This document shows positions 27,401 through 37,500 of a stretch of DNA of 64,000 nucleotides, in pieces (position 1 is the stretch's first letter; every line of letters begins with the position of its first letter). The stretch is from Oscarella lobularis (Eukaryota; Porifera; Homoscleromorpha; Homosclerophorida; Oscarellidae): the NCBI RefSeq assembly GCF_947507565.1, contig NC_089185.1, positions 1,054,001-1,118,000 of the forward strand. Direction: 5' to 3'. The notes beneath the pieces were generated by a model. It saw nothing but the letters and a program-made list of their open reading frames with translations, had not been told where the DNA came from and did no database searches. The position numbers were made by a program, and so were the translations under genes.

Positions 27401-30400
27401 TTCGAAGTTGTCCGTTCCGCTGCCGGATTCTATGCTGTACACGAGGTCACTGTTATCACCGGAGTCTTTATCGGTGGCACTAACGTGAACGCGAACAACG
27501 CCGACGTCGCTGTTTTCGCTCACATCGACCGTGTAAGTGGGCCCGGACGCATTGAAAACGGATGGAGGCCCGGTGTCAACAAAAATTGGAGAATTGTCGT
27601 TCAGGTCCGTCACGGTTATAGTGATGCGAACAGGATCAGAACGAAGTGGTTTGGAAGCATCGTCTCGAGCCTCGGCCGTGAGAACGTATGACGTCTTTTT
27701 CTCGTAGTCGAGCGAACGATTCAGGGTAAGCACTCCAGTTACCGAGTCAAGAGCGAATTTACCGTCTTCGTTTCCTCTGATGATAAAGTATCTGATGGTC
27801 GCTTGAGGAGTTCCCTCCTCGTCTTTTTCGGTCGCCGCGATTTTCAAAACGCTTTCACCGACGGTGAAATTCTCCGCAAGGGCTGCAGAATACGAAGCGT
27901 TGTCAAACTGCGGCACGTTGTCGTTTCGATCGCGTACGGTAATCTTCAACGTCGCCGTGTCTTTGAATTTGTCGTCAGACACTTCGATGTTGAGAACGTG
28001 TTCTCCCTTCGTCTCTCGATCGAGAGATGCCGCGACCGTTACAACGCCCGTCGTGCGATCCATACGAAACAAGGACTCGGTATCGTTCACGATACTGTAA
28101 GTCTTCTCGACATTGCCAGCGTCTGTATCGTTGTCGGTAGCAGAAATGGTGTCGATAACGGTATCTCCTATGGAAGCGTCTTCATATACGCTGGCATCGT
28201 ACTCTTTTTCAGTGAAAACAGGCGGTTCGTCATTCAAATCAACAATCGTTATGGCCACATTTGCTCTTACTGACCTGCCTCCGCCATCCGTGACAGTAAC
28301 CGTCAGAGTGTAGTTTCTCACCTGTTCAAAGTCAGGCGATTTCTCGATCGTAATCTCTCCTGTTTTCTCGTCGATTTTAAACGTTCCGGATACTCCGTCG
28401 CCTGAGCCGGACGCAGACGATACTGACGACTCGGTTACGTCGGTATTTCCCGCGGTAATAGCATACGTTAGTGCACTATTGGTCCCGACGTCGTCATCAG
28501 AGGCAGATACGCTAATAACTGACGTCCCAACAGAAAGATTTTCATCGATTGTCGCCGAATACGGAGTATTCTGAAACACCGGATCCCTGTCATTAGCGTC
28601 TGTCACAGTAATAGTAACGAAGACCGTATCTCTTAGAGGCGGAGAGCCGAGATCGGTGGCACGAACTGTCAAAAAGTATTTCGCCACGGCTTCTCTGTTT
28701 AGAGACTCGTTCACATAAATTATTCCTTCTCCCTTTCCCTTTGTGGTATTAATAGCAAATGGAGAACCCGGGTTGCTGGAAATGATAGAAAATTGGATCT
28801 CTCCATTCGTCGTCACATCTCTGTCTGTAGCAGAGACAATCAAAACTACTGTGTCCCTTTTACTGGCCTCTGAGACTTCCGCGGTATATTGACGTCGAAG
28901 GAAGATGGGAGGATTGTCGTTTTTGTCCTCTACCGTCACTTCAAGATAGGACGTAGAGTTTAGCCGACTTCCAGGATTACTTGCCGTGAGAGATAAATTG
29001 TAAAAGGATACCATGTCGTAGTCCAATAATTTAGCAGTTCTTACGTCACCAGACACGGCATCGATGGCAAAGAAATCAGATCCAGAACCAGACAAGCTAT
29101 ATCGAATCAAAGCGTTATCACCGATGTCTTTGTCCGTGGCAGTCGCCGTGAAAATAACTTCGTTGACAGTAGAATTTTCGACGACGTTCGTTTTGTAGAT
29201 CTTCTGCGCAAAGACGGGAGCATTATCATTGTCGTCAGTCACGGTTATAGAGACCGTTGCGTTGGAAGACAAGCCACCGGTGTCGGTAACCTGAATAGTC
29301 AATGTGTACGAATCTCGCAGATCCTCTCTGTCGAGAATACCGGACTGATTGACGTACACAAGTCCAGTAGTGACATCCGTCGCTTTGATGCCAAAAACGC
29401 CGTCGACATTTCCGGCAACGATGGAAAAGGTGAAAAGGACGTTTCTTGTCGTCGGATCGTCGTCATCTGTCGCCGCTACCTGGACGACGGTCGCTCCGGC
29501 CTTGGCTTCTTCGTTGATCTCTCCGGTGTACTTCTCCTCCGTGAATTGCGGCGCTTTGTCGTTGACATCGGTCACCGTTATCGTCACAGGAACGCCTTCA
29601 CTTCTCAAACCGAAAGAATCGGTTGCACTGGCTGTCAGATGGTAGACGGACCGCGTTTCGCGATTCAAGTTTCCTTTCGTATAAATCTGACCCCCTTGGG
29701 TATTTATGCCAAAAGGCAGAGCCACCGGTTCGAGGGCATAAGACAGAACGGCATTGTCTCCGATATCTTTGTCGTCTCCTTGAACGATGAGAATCCCGCT
29801 TCCGCTAGCCGTCGTATAAACAGAGTCATTCGCCTTCGCGTTCTCCTTTATGAAGCCAGCGTAGGAGGCAGCCAAAATAAAAGGCTTTTCATCGTTGATG
29901 TCAGTGATGTTGATGACAAGAGGAACGGTGGACGATAGCGGCGGCGTTCCTAAATCTTTCGCTTCGACAGTTAGATCATAAGACGGCTGCTTCTCCCTGT
30001 CCAATGAACCGGCAACAGTCACGGCTCCTGTCACGCTGTCAATAGCAAAGTGATCTTTATTCTTCCCGCCAACGAGAGAGTACCGAACCTCTTCGTTGAT
30101 ACCTAAATCCTTGTCCGTAGAAGACACTGTGAGAACGGGAGCGCCGGCCGACTGCTGTTCCGGCACGTTGGCAAAGTAAGACTTCTTCACGAACTCTGGA
30201 GCGTTGTCGTTTGCATCGGTGACGCGAATGGTGACGTTGGCGTAGTCAAAGTGAAGCGTTTGATCAGAAACCGACACCGTGAATTCGTACAAGTCTTTCG
30301 TTTCCCTATCCAGCGAACGTGCCGTTCGTATCTCGCCGTTTGCTACGCCCACAAGGAAGTCGACGAGAGTACCGCTAACCTCTTCGTACGTCAGAAGAGC

Positions 30401-33400
30401 TTCGTCGTCGTCGTCGTCAAAAGCCGTGAGAGCAAGAACAACTTCATTTAGATCAGAATCTTCAGCGACAGAGGCGCTGTACACCTTGGGACTGAAATAC
30501 GGCCTTTGATCATCTCGGTCGTTCACAGTCACTTCGAGGGCCATGAAGGCGTCGTTGTTGTCCGAAAATCCTACGTGATCGTCGGCACGAACAACCACTC
30601 GGTAAAGTCGTCTCACTTCATAGTCGAGCTCTCTTTTTGTGCTGATAACTCCCGTCGTACTGTTTATAGAGAACGTGTCCAGCAAAGAAACGAGGGCGTA
30701 CGTCACCGTCTGCGCCGGAACGTCCTTGTCGGTTGCGGAAACCGTGTAAATTTCCTGAGGAGGTTCGTTCTCTGCGATTTCAGTTTTCTGAAGGAAATCA
30801 CCTTTGAATACCGGAGAATTGTCATTAGCAGGCTCGACTGTAACAGTGACGTTCGTCGTTGATCGGGTCATCGCCGATGGCGATTCAAACGTATTGTACG
30901 CCTCGACGTTGAATACAAATTGTCGGTCGACGGTATCGTAGTCCAATGTCTTTGTAAGCGATATCAAGCCCGTCCGACTGTCAATGGAAAACTTATCAGC
31001 CTCTGAACCTTGAAGTCTGTATCCAATGCTCGTGCCCGTAGTATCTTGGTCAAAAGCAGAGACCTGAACGATGCTATCCCCAGTCGAAAGCGATTCGCTG
31101 ACAGCAGCCGAATACGTAGAATTCAAGAATTTCGGATGAACGTCATTGACATCGGTAATGGCTACGCGAACAGACACATTTCCACTTCTGCCTCCGCCAT
31201 CAGTTGCCACAGCGGTAAAAGTGTATTCAGAGGTCATCTCAAAGTTAAACGCACCATTGGTTGTGATAACGCCCGTTTGGGGGTTAATTGCAAATTTGGA
31301 AACTGGTGGGGAAATAGAGTACGTCACGTTTTTGAATGCCCCCTCGTCTTTGTCGGTTGCACTGACAAAGCCGACGTTGCTACCTGACGTGGTGTTTTCA
31401 GGGAAAGAGAACCTGTAGGAAGGCAACAGAAAAACTGGGCTATTATCATTTCGATCTGATATCTCGATTGATAAGCGTAGCGTTGATGACTTATTCTCAT
31501 TTCGACCCGCTCCTTGATCTACCACCACCGCAGTTATGATATATGACGACTTCATTTCTCTGTCAAACGTTTGCGTGGTACTTATCTTTCCGCTAACAGC
31601 ACCGATCGCAAATCCATCGTCCGAGGTCGGATCTAGACTATATCGAACTTCTGCATTCAATCCTACGTCTTTGTCTTTTGCTGTAACAGTGACGACTGGA
31701 AAACCAGACGCTTCGTTCTCCGGAATCACAACAGGTTGAGACACTGGATCAAAAATAGGCAGATTGTCGTTCACGTCAGTCACGTTAATGACCAAAGCCG
31801 CCGTTGTCCGTCGTCGTTGTGCAACATCGGTTGCTTGGTCAGTAGCAATGACCTCAAGAGAATACGAATCGAGAGATTCTCTATCCAGACTTTGGCTAAG
31901 AGTCACAGCGCCAGACGTATCGTTGATTGAAAAGGCAGCACTTCCACTCAGCGAATATCGAACCATTCCAGCGCCTATCGGATCATTCGCATCGTAATCA
32001 GCATCCGTCGCCGAAACCGTTATCAAAGTAGTCCCAACCGACGTGTCTTCGCTGACATCCTCCCGATAAGAGGCTCGAGTAAAGACCGGCGGATTGTCAT
32101 TCACGTTGACAACAATGACGGTCACTTTGGCATCCTTGGCACTGTAACGCGGCGTAGGATGACCGCCGTCAGCCGCAGTCACCGAGAGAAAATACTCTTT
32201 TTTCGACGATTCGTAGTCCAACGAGGCCGCCGTGAATATTTCTCCCGTCTTGTTGTCAATTCGAAACTCGTTGCCTAATTGTTCGAGAGTGAAGAGACTT
32301 ATCTGTCCGTTTCTCGTCGCTGAGCTGTCTTGATCGAAGGCAGATACTTGCGTCACCGGCGTTCCAATGGGAACGCTTTCATTCAATCGCATCGTGTATT
32401 GAAGCGGATCGAAGTAGGGATTATAGACGTTCTTGTCAACGACGACTTTGATCGTCACCGGAACTCCAATAGAATTTTTCTTAGGATAGCCATTGTCTGT
32501 AGCGTTGACGGTCAAATTGAACGTGTACGTATCCGTCCTGGCAAGCAAAAACTTCGTCGAGATCAAACCGTTTTCGTCCACAGCAAATTCTTCAATATCT
32601 TGGCCTGCGGTTATGGAGTAGGTAATCTTGTTGCTCGCTGGATCGCCGTCGGCGTCGCTGGCAAAAACAGTGAGAACGGACGTTCCCCGAACCACCGTCG
32701 AAACAATTTCCGCCGAGTACGAAGACCGGGCGAACTTGGGTGTAAATTCGTTAACGTCGCGTAGTTTCACCGTCAAATCCTTTCGTCCGGTGCGACCTCC
32801 CTTATCGGTAGCCAACAGGCTCACATTCCAAGCAAACACGGATGCATTCTAGATAAAAAAGAATACAATTTGCCTAACGCAATTGAATCCTCCTAGCTGT
32901 TTACCTCGTAGTTCAACTGTTGCTTAGATGTCATGAAAAAGATTAGCGGCTGATTTTCTACTTCTCCAACGATACCAGTTCCTTTTGTGACCTCCACGTC
33001 AAATTGTCCAGCCGGATCGTCACTGGCGTCGGCATCACTGACATTGATCCTGTAGAAGAGAGAGCCAACAGGCAAATTTTCGTCCAGGTACACGACGTCA
33101 GGATCGTAAAACATAGGCGAATTGTCATTGACTTCGATAACGTACACCTTCACTGTTGTTGACCCAGATCGCGGAGGAATTCCGCCATCGAAAGCTGTGA
33201 CAGTCAACGTGTGAACATCGTTCACTTTCTGCAGCAATTTCTTCTTCAACGTGATACTTCCACTGACAGAATTCAGCTCAAAGAATCCGTCGTCGCCCGA
33301 AGTGATGTTATACGTAAGTTTCGAATTCGAACCAAAGTCGCGATCGGTAGCCAATACGACGAGAAGTTCATCGCCAATGTTGAACGTTTCGTTCACCCGA

Positions 33401-35282
33401 GCCTCGTACAAAGACTTGTCAAACTTTGGATCGTTGTCGTTCAAGTCGCCGACGTTCACTGTGAGAGTGGCGGTTCCAGTTCGTCGCAATTTGACTGGCT
33501 TGTCAATTGCTCGTACGCACAGGGCATACTGGGCCACCGATTCGCGATCCAAAACTTGGAGAACGGTAATTCTTCCCGTATCCGGATTAATGCTGAAAAC
33601 GCCATCGAAATTGCACAACGAAAAGGAGAAGTTTCTTTCGGGCGACGTGATGTCTTTATCTATGGCGGTTGCGTTGAATATGTTCATAGGTGCGACGCCG
33701 TCTTCCGTGACAGTTATCGAATCGGGCAAATTCGTGAATTTCGGAGCAAAATCGTTGGGTTTCGTCACTTCGACGAAGACGGTCGCCTCGTCGAATTCGT
33801 TCGGCTTTATGACGTCCGTCGCTTTGACTCGAAGCTCGAAAGTGGAATCTTGCGATAACCCCGTCAACGATGCATTGACGTAGAGACTCCCGTTGGGAGC
33901 GTGAATGCCGAATCTGCCTCCGCCGCCCGAAAGCAACGTGTACGAGTGCTCCGCGTTCACGCCGATATCGAGATCGGTCGATTTGACCGTTCCAATCTCG
34001 TCATTTATAGCCGCTTTCGACGAAACGTAGAACGTCGTCCTAAAAAAAAGAGGGGCCCCCTTCTCCCGTGAGAATTGAGGAACCCTTTCTTCTTACCCGT
34101 TGTCTGTTATCACCGGCGGATTGTCGTTCACGTCGTTCACGTCGATGATGATGTGGGCGGTTGACGATTTCGGTGGCGTGCCGTCGTCAGTCGCCGTTAT
34201 CGTCACATTATAGCTAGGCTTCGTTTCGCGATCGATATCGCCTTTGAATCCGATGTAGGTCAAGTTGAATCTGACGAATTCGAAGAGTTTGTTGTGTTGG
34301 GCATCGACCCTGAGATTGACGAAGCTATTGTCTTTCCCTGAACAAAGAACAGGTGACTGGCATGTTGATATTCCATCATTTCCATGGTGACCATTAGATT
34401 TAATTAAATTAGCGAAGTTTTAATATTTGGTAAATTAGTGCCCGTACGTACCTGCGTCATCGTCCGTTGCCGAGACGTCCGTGTAGAACGTGAGGCGAGG
34501 TGCAGCATCCTCGGCAATCGACGTTCGGTAGATCTTCTGAGAGAATTCCGGCGTGTGATCGTTTACGTCGAGAATGTCGAGTGTGAACACGCTGATCGTC
34601 GAAAGAGCAGGCCCGCTGTCGGCCGTTGACACTCTCAACTGTTGAGCAAATAGTTTGATGAGAAGGCGCGTTTTCTAGCCTATAGTTCAGCTTGCCGTTA
34701 TGATGGCTATCGGTCCGTCCGTTTCCCGATCCAACTGCCTCGTTGCCGTCATTTCGGGTAGAAAGGCGTTCGCGAAAGTAAAGACGCCGTCGAAATTTGA
34801 AGGAGACACTGAGAAAAGGTCTTGATTTGAAGCCATTAGGATCCTACAACTTTACCTCCTATCACTTCGTACTTGAACGGTCTCACCGCTCCGGTACTTA
34901 TTCTAGCCTAGAAGAATACGCCCCATTTATCGTCTTTTCCCTCGTGGAACGGTGTCATATAGGCCAAGACGGTGGGGCGACACCGCCCACCTCCGCTCGC
35001 CCTGCTTATTTACCGTGACTGTAATGCTGACGTCCGTTTCTTCGTTCACCTCGACTGGCACGCCAGAGGTCACGTCGGGATAAGTTATTTGTATGTGCGC
35101 TTGAGCAAGACCTGCGTAGACGGAAAAGGAGGTGTATTATGAGACCGTTATGTCATGATGCTCATCGACTGAGGGCATTGACGTTGCAAGAGAAGTGCGA
35201 TCGTTCTAAGGGCTACTAATTGCTTACATTGTGCTGCAAGTAGCGTCAAGAGAAGAAAGAGAGAAGCCAATAATCGCCACAT
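1..35282 (-). CDS. Coherin-type giant cadherin (3' end beyond window)
   Basis: Adhesion-type membrane protein. I joined 16 exons in frame: 35282-35228, 35111-35014, 34907-34856, 34820-34696, 34638-34452, 34338-34097, 34039-32905, 32848-3041, 2982-2817, 2758-2665, 2607-2373, 2318-662, 611-473, 412-276, 220-132 and 71-1. They total 34,290 nt, 11,430 codons, with no stop. Order: signal peptide, cadherin array 1 (about 41 repeats), three superunits (TMEM132-like module, cohesin, basic linker, dockerin, beta domain) separated by short cadherin arrays, a fourth TMEM132-like module without cohesin/dockerin, two last cadherin repeats, one TM helix, cytoplasmic tail. Cadherin repeats show DxNDNxP linkers, LDRE and DxD motifs, so calcium-rigidified rods are expected. 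Cohesin domains in a cadherin define the coherin family known from choanoflagellates and sponges. The start is chosen because the first ATG opens a good signal peptide. Exon 34820 could instead start at 34808. The tail continues left of base 1. Confidence 0.9.
413..1500 (-). other. Cadherin array 5 and membrane-proximal segment
   Basis: Two cadherin repeats with a DVNDIVP linker; the first carries an acidic, Gln- and Ser-Gly-rich insert near 1,150-1,240. They are followed by a charged juxtamembrane stretch ([15 protein letters not shown], about 500-560) spread over exons 2318-662 and 611-473. The intron between those exons could end at 630 or 612; both keep frame, and 612 gives a 50-bp intron of usual size. 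Confidence 0.8.
1501..3815 (-). other. Module D: TMEM132-like, no cohesin-dockerin pair
   Basis: The fourth TMEM132-like module is split over the end of the giant exon and four small exons. It has the Cys signature [14 protein letters not shown] (3,355-3,440), a cohesin-like domain starting [13 protein letters not shown], and the BIG-like [12 protein letters not shown]...VNGW element (about 2,200). It goes straight into cadherin repeats ([16 protein letters not shown], about 1,490), so the second cohesin, basic linker and dockerin are absent here. Confidence 0.75.
3816..5065 (-). other. Cadherin array 4, about 4 repeats
   Basis: Starts at [16 protein letters not shown]; linkers NVNDLPP, DVNDNDP and DKNDNAP give about four repeats, ending at [13 protein letters not shown] (residues about 9893-10309). 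Confidence 0.85.
5066..9415 (-). other. Superunit C: TMEM132-like module, cohesin, dockerin
   Basis: Third copy of the superunit. The TMEM132 N-terminal-like domain ends with a degenerate ...ASNWFDT signature (8,950-9,045). The cohesin-like domain starts [15 protein letters not shown], and the BIG-like part contains [16 protein letters not shown] and SQW, closely like the VWVP..VEVSD..L..IKGW element of TMEM132. The canonical cohesin starts [14 protein letters not shown] (about 6,345) and the dockerin loops are [12 protein letters not shown] and [12 protein letters not shown]. The closing beta domain ends at [10 protein letters not shown] (about 5,080). Confidence 0.75.
5630..6350 (-). other. 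Cohesin C, basic linker and dockerin C
   Basis: Linker clusters are NARKRRD (5,899-5,921) and RSRRRRAI (5,846-5,873), again two furin-like sites. The dockerin second loop has an Asp where Gly is usual (NLDD) but keeps the acidic ligands. Unlike units A and B, the SPPC Cys pair before the dockerin is reduced to DCSRVRGD. Confidence 0.72.
9416..10375 (-). other. Cadherin array 3, about 3 repeats
   Basis: Runs from the [18 protein letters not shown] start to the EPADFDFSI end; linkers DINDNAP and PFNDHAP separate about three repeats (residues about 8123-8443). Confidence 0.85.
10376..14755 (-). other. Superunit B: TMEM132-like module, cohesin, dockerin
   Basis: Same order as superunit A. The TMEM132 signature reads [14 protein letters not shown] (14,285-14,345), which closely resembles the CVAELELP..WFS element of vertebrate TMEM132 proteins. 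The cohesin-like TMEM132 domain starts [15 protein letters not shown]. The canonical cohesin starts [15 protein letters not shown] (about 11,635) and the dockerin loops are [12 protein letters not shown] and [12 protein letters not shown]. The closing beta domain ends in a GFDALRSF...C motif, paralogous to GYNPLKSF...C in unit A. Confidence 0.75.
10880..11640 (-). other. Cohesin B, basic linker and dockerin B
   Basis: The linker has SRRRRSA (11,188-11,212) and RLRRQRRAI (11,141-11,170), both fitting R-X-K/R-R convertase sites, then CNSPPCSC and the dockerin. Both dockerin loops keep all expected calcium ligands. The arrangement places the cohesin at the C-terminal end of the upstream fragment and the dockerin near the N-terminal end of the downstream fragment if cleavage occurs. 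Confidence 0.75.
14756..17070 (-). other. Cadherin array 2, about 7 repeats
   Basis: Starts at [16 protein letters not shown] and ends just before the IPLSF strand of superunit B. Linkers [36 protein letters not shown] and DVNLHAP give about seven repeats (residues about 5891-6663). Confidence 0.85.
17071..21370 (-). other. Superunit A: TMEM132-like module, cohesin, dockerin
   Basis: After LPVKF (near 21,365) comes a TMEM132 N-terminal-like domain ending in a Cys-rich [12 protein letters not shown] signature (20,930-21,000). Next is a TMEM132-type cohesin-like domain ([15 protein letters not shown], about 20,720-20,800). Then come BIG/Ig-like strands including [15 protein letters not shown] and VTGW (20,060-19,990). 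A canonical cohesin-like domain starting [12 protein letters not shown] (about 18,390) and a dockerin with two EF-type loops ([24 protein letters not shown]) follow. A beta domain of about 170 residues ends near 17,080. Family assignment rests on motif recognition from memory. Confidence 0.75.
17600..18390 (-). other. Cohesin A, basic linker and dockerin A
   Basis: The cohesin-like domain has the typical FRIPVHLN strand, [17 protein letters not shown] and an LRFGGSAS turn. The linker holds GKRS (17,923-17,935) and SRMRRA (17,874-17,895), both dibasic or furin-like, followed by a Cys-rich CSSPPCDC segment. The dockerin has two calcium loops with Asp/Asn at the expected positions. Cohesin and dockerin are a known high-affinity pair in bacterial cellulosomes; whether they bind each other here is untested. 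Confidence 0.75.
21371..35111 (-). other. Cadherin array 1, about 41 repeats
   Basis: Counting linker motifs of the DxNDNxP type gives about 40 linkers, hence about 41 extracellular cadherin repeats of roughly 108 residues (protein residues about 19-4458). Most repeats have the PE or E calcium ligand, the LDRE motif and AxDxG. Several linkers deviate, for example KPNDFAP, NAFDHAP, DVNLETP and VDKNVYNP, so some joints may bind calcium less well and bend. Ser-Gly-rich acidic inserts occur in some repeats near 22,730-22,790, 24,375-24,415, 26,000-26,050 and 28,400-28,450. Confidence 0.9.
35228..35282 (-). other. Coherin exon 1: start codon and signal peptide
   Basis: The ATG at 35282-35280 opens a short hydrophobic leader ([18 protein letters not shown]) ending at a GT donor. 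Splicing to 35111 gives a cysteine codon across the junction and then [11 protein letters not shown], the start of the first extracellular strand. This is a classic cleavable signal peptide and sets the N-terminus of the giant protein outside the cell. Confidence 0.85.
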
Positions 35283-35842
35283 GGTTTCAAACGATATTTG
35301 CGCGCCTCAAGGGCACTTGTCGAGGAAGTCGTTTGAAGCCTTTGGGGGAGATGTGGCCAGGTAGGGCAATAAAACTCGATTGGCGCTCAAAAAAAAGACG
35401 CAAGCGTGCGATGGGAGCAGAGTCCGTGGACGTTGTCGTTTCAAAGAGAGGAACGCCCTGCGCAGAAATCCGCGGCCCCTCCCCAATTCAATCATCGCAT
35501 CACGTGCATTCCTCCCTCATAATCCGACACTCGTGTCAAACCGCCGCCGAAAAGCCGATTAGGGATGACGTCGCCAATTCCCCATGGAGATGGCGGCGTA
35601 AACAATATAGGCGCGGTCATAGAACACCGGCAACGTCTTCCAATATCTGCTAGTCAATGTCATAATGTTCTTCATTCTTCACAGTACAACTGCAGACAGC
35701 ATTCTCATAGCATTGCAACCCTATACAGTAAGTAAAGCAGTTGGAGTGCGGTAGAGCCATCCAAACAATAACTCCCCCACCCAAGTCACTTCTAAGAATA
35801 GTTCTAACACAAGTAGTCGTGGGATTAGATCCGTTCACGCTG
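35283..35842. other. Intergenic region, coherin promoter side
   Basis: 560 bp between the coherin start codon and the 3' end of the zinc-finger gene, both on the minus strand. It must hold the coherin promoter. I see no TATA box at a convincing place, no repeat and no ORF with family resemblance. Confidence 0.6.
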
Positions 35843-35921
35843 CTACAAGGAATAATCCAACAGAGGCGAATCGTCGTCGAAAACGATGTCACCGAATATG
35901 AAATTTCCGCTGCTTCCTTCG

Positions 35922-35958
<37 letters not shown>

Positions 35959-36997
35959 TGTTCTCGCCTAGAAAGTTGCTTCCATTCGGGACCATGTAAG
36001 CGTGACTGAATGGCGGGAAAGTCGACTGAGCTGCCGCCACGGTGCTCGTAGCCGCGGCCGCGGCCGCAGCAGCGGCCGTCTGATCGAGACCAGAAAAAAC
36101 CACCTGAGGATCTATGTCCCATAAAGCTTGATTATTGTGACGATCGCTCGAATAGAATGACTGGTACTGATGCTGACAGCCAGCTGATCCGCTACACGAA
36201 CATTGGACAGCGACAGTAAAGGCATTGGTCAAGCCAGAGATGTCCGTCTGAACGGCGACGTCGACGACCGTAGTTCCGCTATTTCCAGACGCACGAACGT
36301 TGACGGAATCCGGCACGGACGATTCCGGACACTGGCACGCCTCTGGAGGCGCCTTGCACTTGGGGCCGCCGTTCTGAAAGCGCACGCACACGTACTGCAA
36401 CCCTCCGTCGCGAGACGTAGCAGAACTAGAAGTCGTAGTCGTAGTCGTAGTCGTAGTCGTAGTCGTAGTAGCAGCATCAGGTAAAGTTTCCTTAGATTTC
36501 TTGCTCGGTGGTTCCGCTGGCTCCTTTGATCGACGTTCGGCGTGACGTTTCTCGTGCTTTCGCAAGTCGCTTCGCGTCGTGAACGCTTTCTCGCACTTGT
36601 TCTCCTGGCAATTGAACGTTTCGCCGGAATGAAGTCGTTGATGGGCTTTCAGACGATAGAGCGTGTTGAACGACTTGCCGCAGTTGGTGTAGTCGCACGT
36701 ATGCGGCCGTTCGCCCGTGTGAACGCGAAAGTGAATTTTCTGGCCGTACGACGTGAGAAACGACTTTCCGCAGCCGTCGTATTCGCACTGATAGCTCAGT
36801 TGGCCCGTGTGCGTTTTTACGTGCGTCTTGAGATTTTTCGAACTGCTGTACGATCGTCCGCAGCCTTCGTACGTGCACTCGTGTCGCTGCTTCGACGTAG
36901 TCGTCGTCGCTGGCGGCGTCGCGGAGTTCGATGACGACGTTGACGGTTCCCTGTTGGGAACCCATTGGGAGTTTGAATCGCCACTGCCTTCGCTCAT
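35843..36997 (-). CDS. MTF-1-like four-zinc-finger transcription factor
   Basis: A 384-residue protein in one exon, starting at the first true ATG (36997). Four TFIIIA-type C2H2 fingers lie at residues about 41-152, with [19 protein letters not shown] and the unusually distinctive [18 protein letters not shown], which closely match fingers 2-4 of metal-responsive MTF-1. The spacing between fingers 3 and 4 is the short MTF-1 form. After the fingers come a basic segment (nuclear localisation likely), a poly-Thr run, Cys-rich patches ([21 protein letters not shown]) recalling the MTF-1 metal-sensing cluster, poly-Ala, poly-Gly and an acidic end ([13 protein letters not shown]). Vertebrate MTF-1 has six fingers, so this form is shorter. 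It probably activates metal-response genes, but the exact orthology needs a tree. Confidence 0.75.
36425..36472. repeat. Trinucleotide repeat coding poly-Thr
   Basis: Run of GTC/GTA triplets within the MTF-1-like gene (ACN codons on the minus strand). A GCC run at 35,925-35,958 encodes poly-Gly in the same gene, and GCN triplets near 36,048-36,078 encode poly-Ala. All are likely length-variable. Confidence 0.8.
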
Positions 36998-37500
36998 ATC
37001 TAAATGACACTTTATGAATGGGAGAAAACTCGGCGCTGCCGATGTAGACAACAAAGGAACGTCTTTTAGGCACGATGTCCCGACTTGTCAACTAGAAGAT
37101 AATGATTGCCGTAAGCTATCATGTGATCCGAATCAATAACAATAAAGAAGTGAGGCCCCCTTTCGCGCCACGTGGCTGCTACACGTTCAAAAATGCGTTG
37201 TTTGACCGTCAGAAGGTCAAAAAACGCGTTCTTTTGATTTGGAGAACCTTTTTAAAAAGTAAAAAACTCGACACCCGATATCAAACCACACAGAAGACGG
37301 TGCTATGGAGGTTTATCCGATATCAGAATGCCTTGCTCTCGTCATTGCTAGGAAGGCAATCCATGCCCTTGTCAAGTTAGTATATTATCGGTAAACATAA
37401 ATGAAGGGGTGGGTTAGACAGAACGGGTAAGGGCAGACTATTACGACCAACGAAAATGTAAAAGAGGGAAGGGGTATGTGTGAGACGAAGTTAGATGCAG

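Larger units (their letters stand above)
3041..32848 (-). other. Single 29.8-kb coding exon of coherin
   Basis: The reading frame is open without a stop for 29,808 bases, about 9,936 residues. It is bounded by a good acceptor (TCTAG before 32848) and a good donor (GTAAGG after 3041), and both junctions keep the cadherin or TMEM132-like domain frame. The flanking parts of the same gene are split into exons of 52-1,657 bp by introns of about 30-100 bp. Short introns that are multiples of three and lack stops cannot be fully excluded by eye, but the domain pattern is continuous. Confidence 0.9.

Noticed and set aside
3041-32848. Bacterial contamination or assembly chimera because of cohesin and dockerin domains
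   Set aside because: The domains sit in one frame with animal-type cadherin repeats, and canonical introns on both sides continue the same protein.
36203-36484. Arg/Ser-rich ORF antisense to the zinc-finger gene
   Set aside because: It arises from the poly-Thr triplet repeat read on the other strand.
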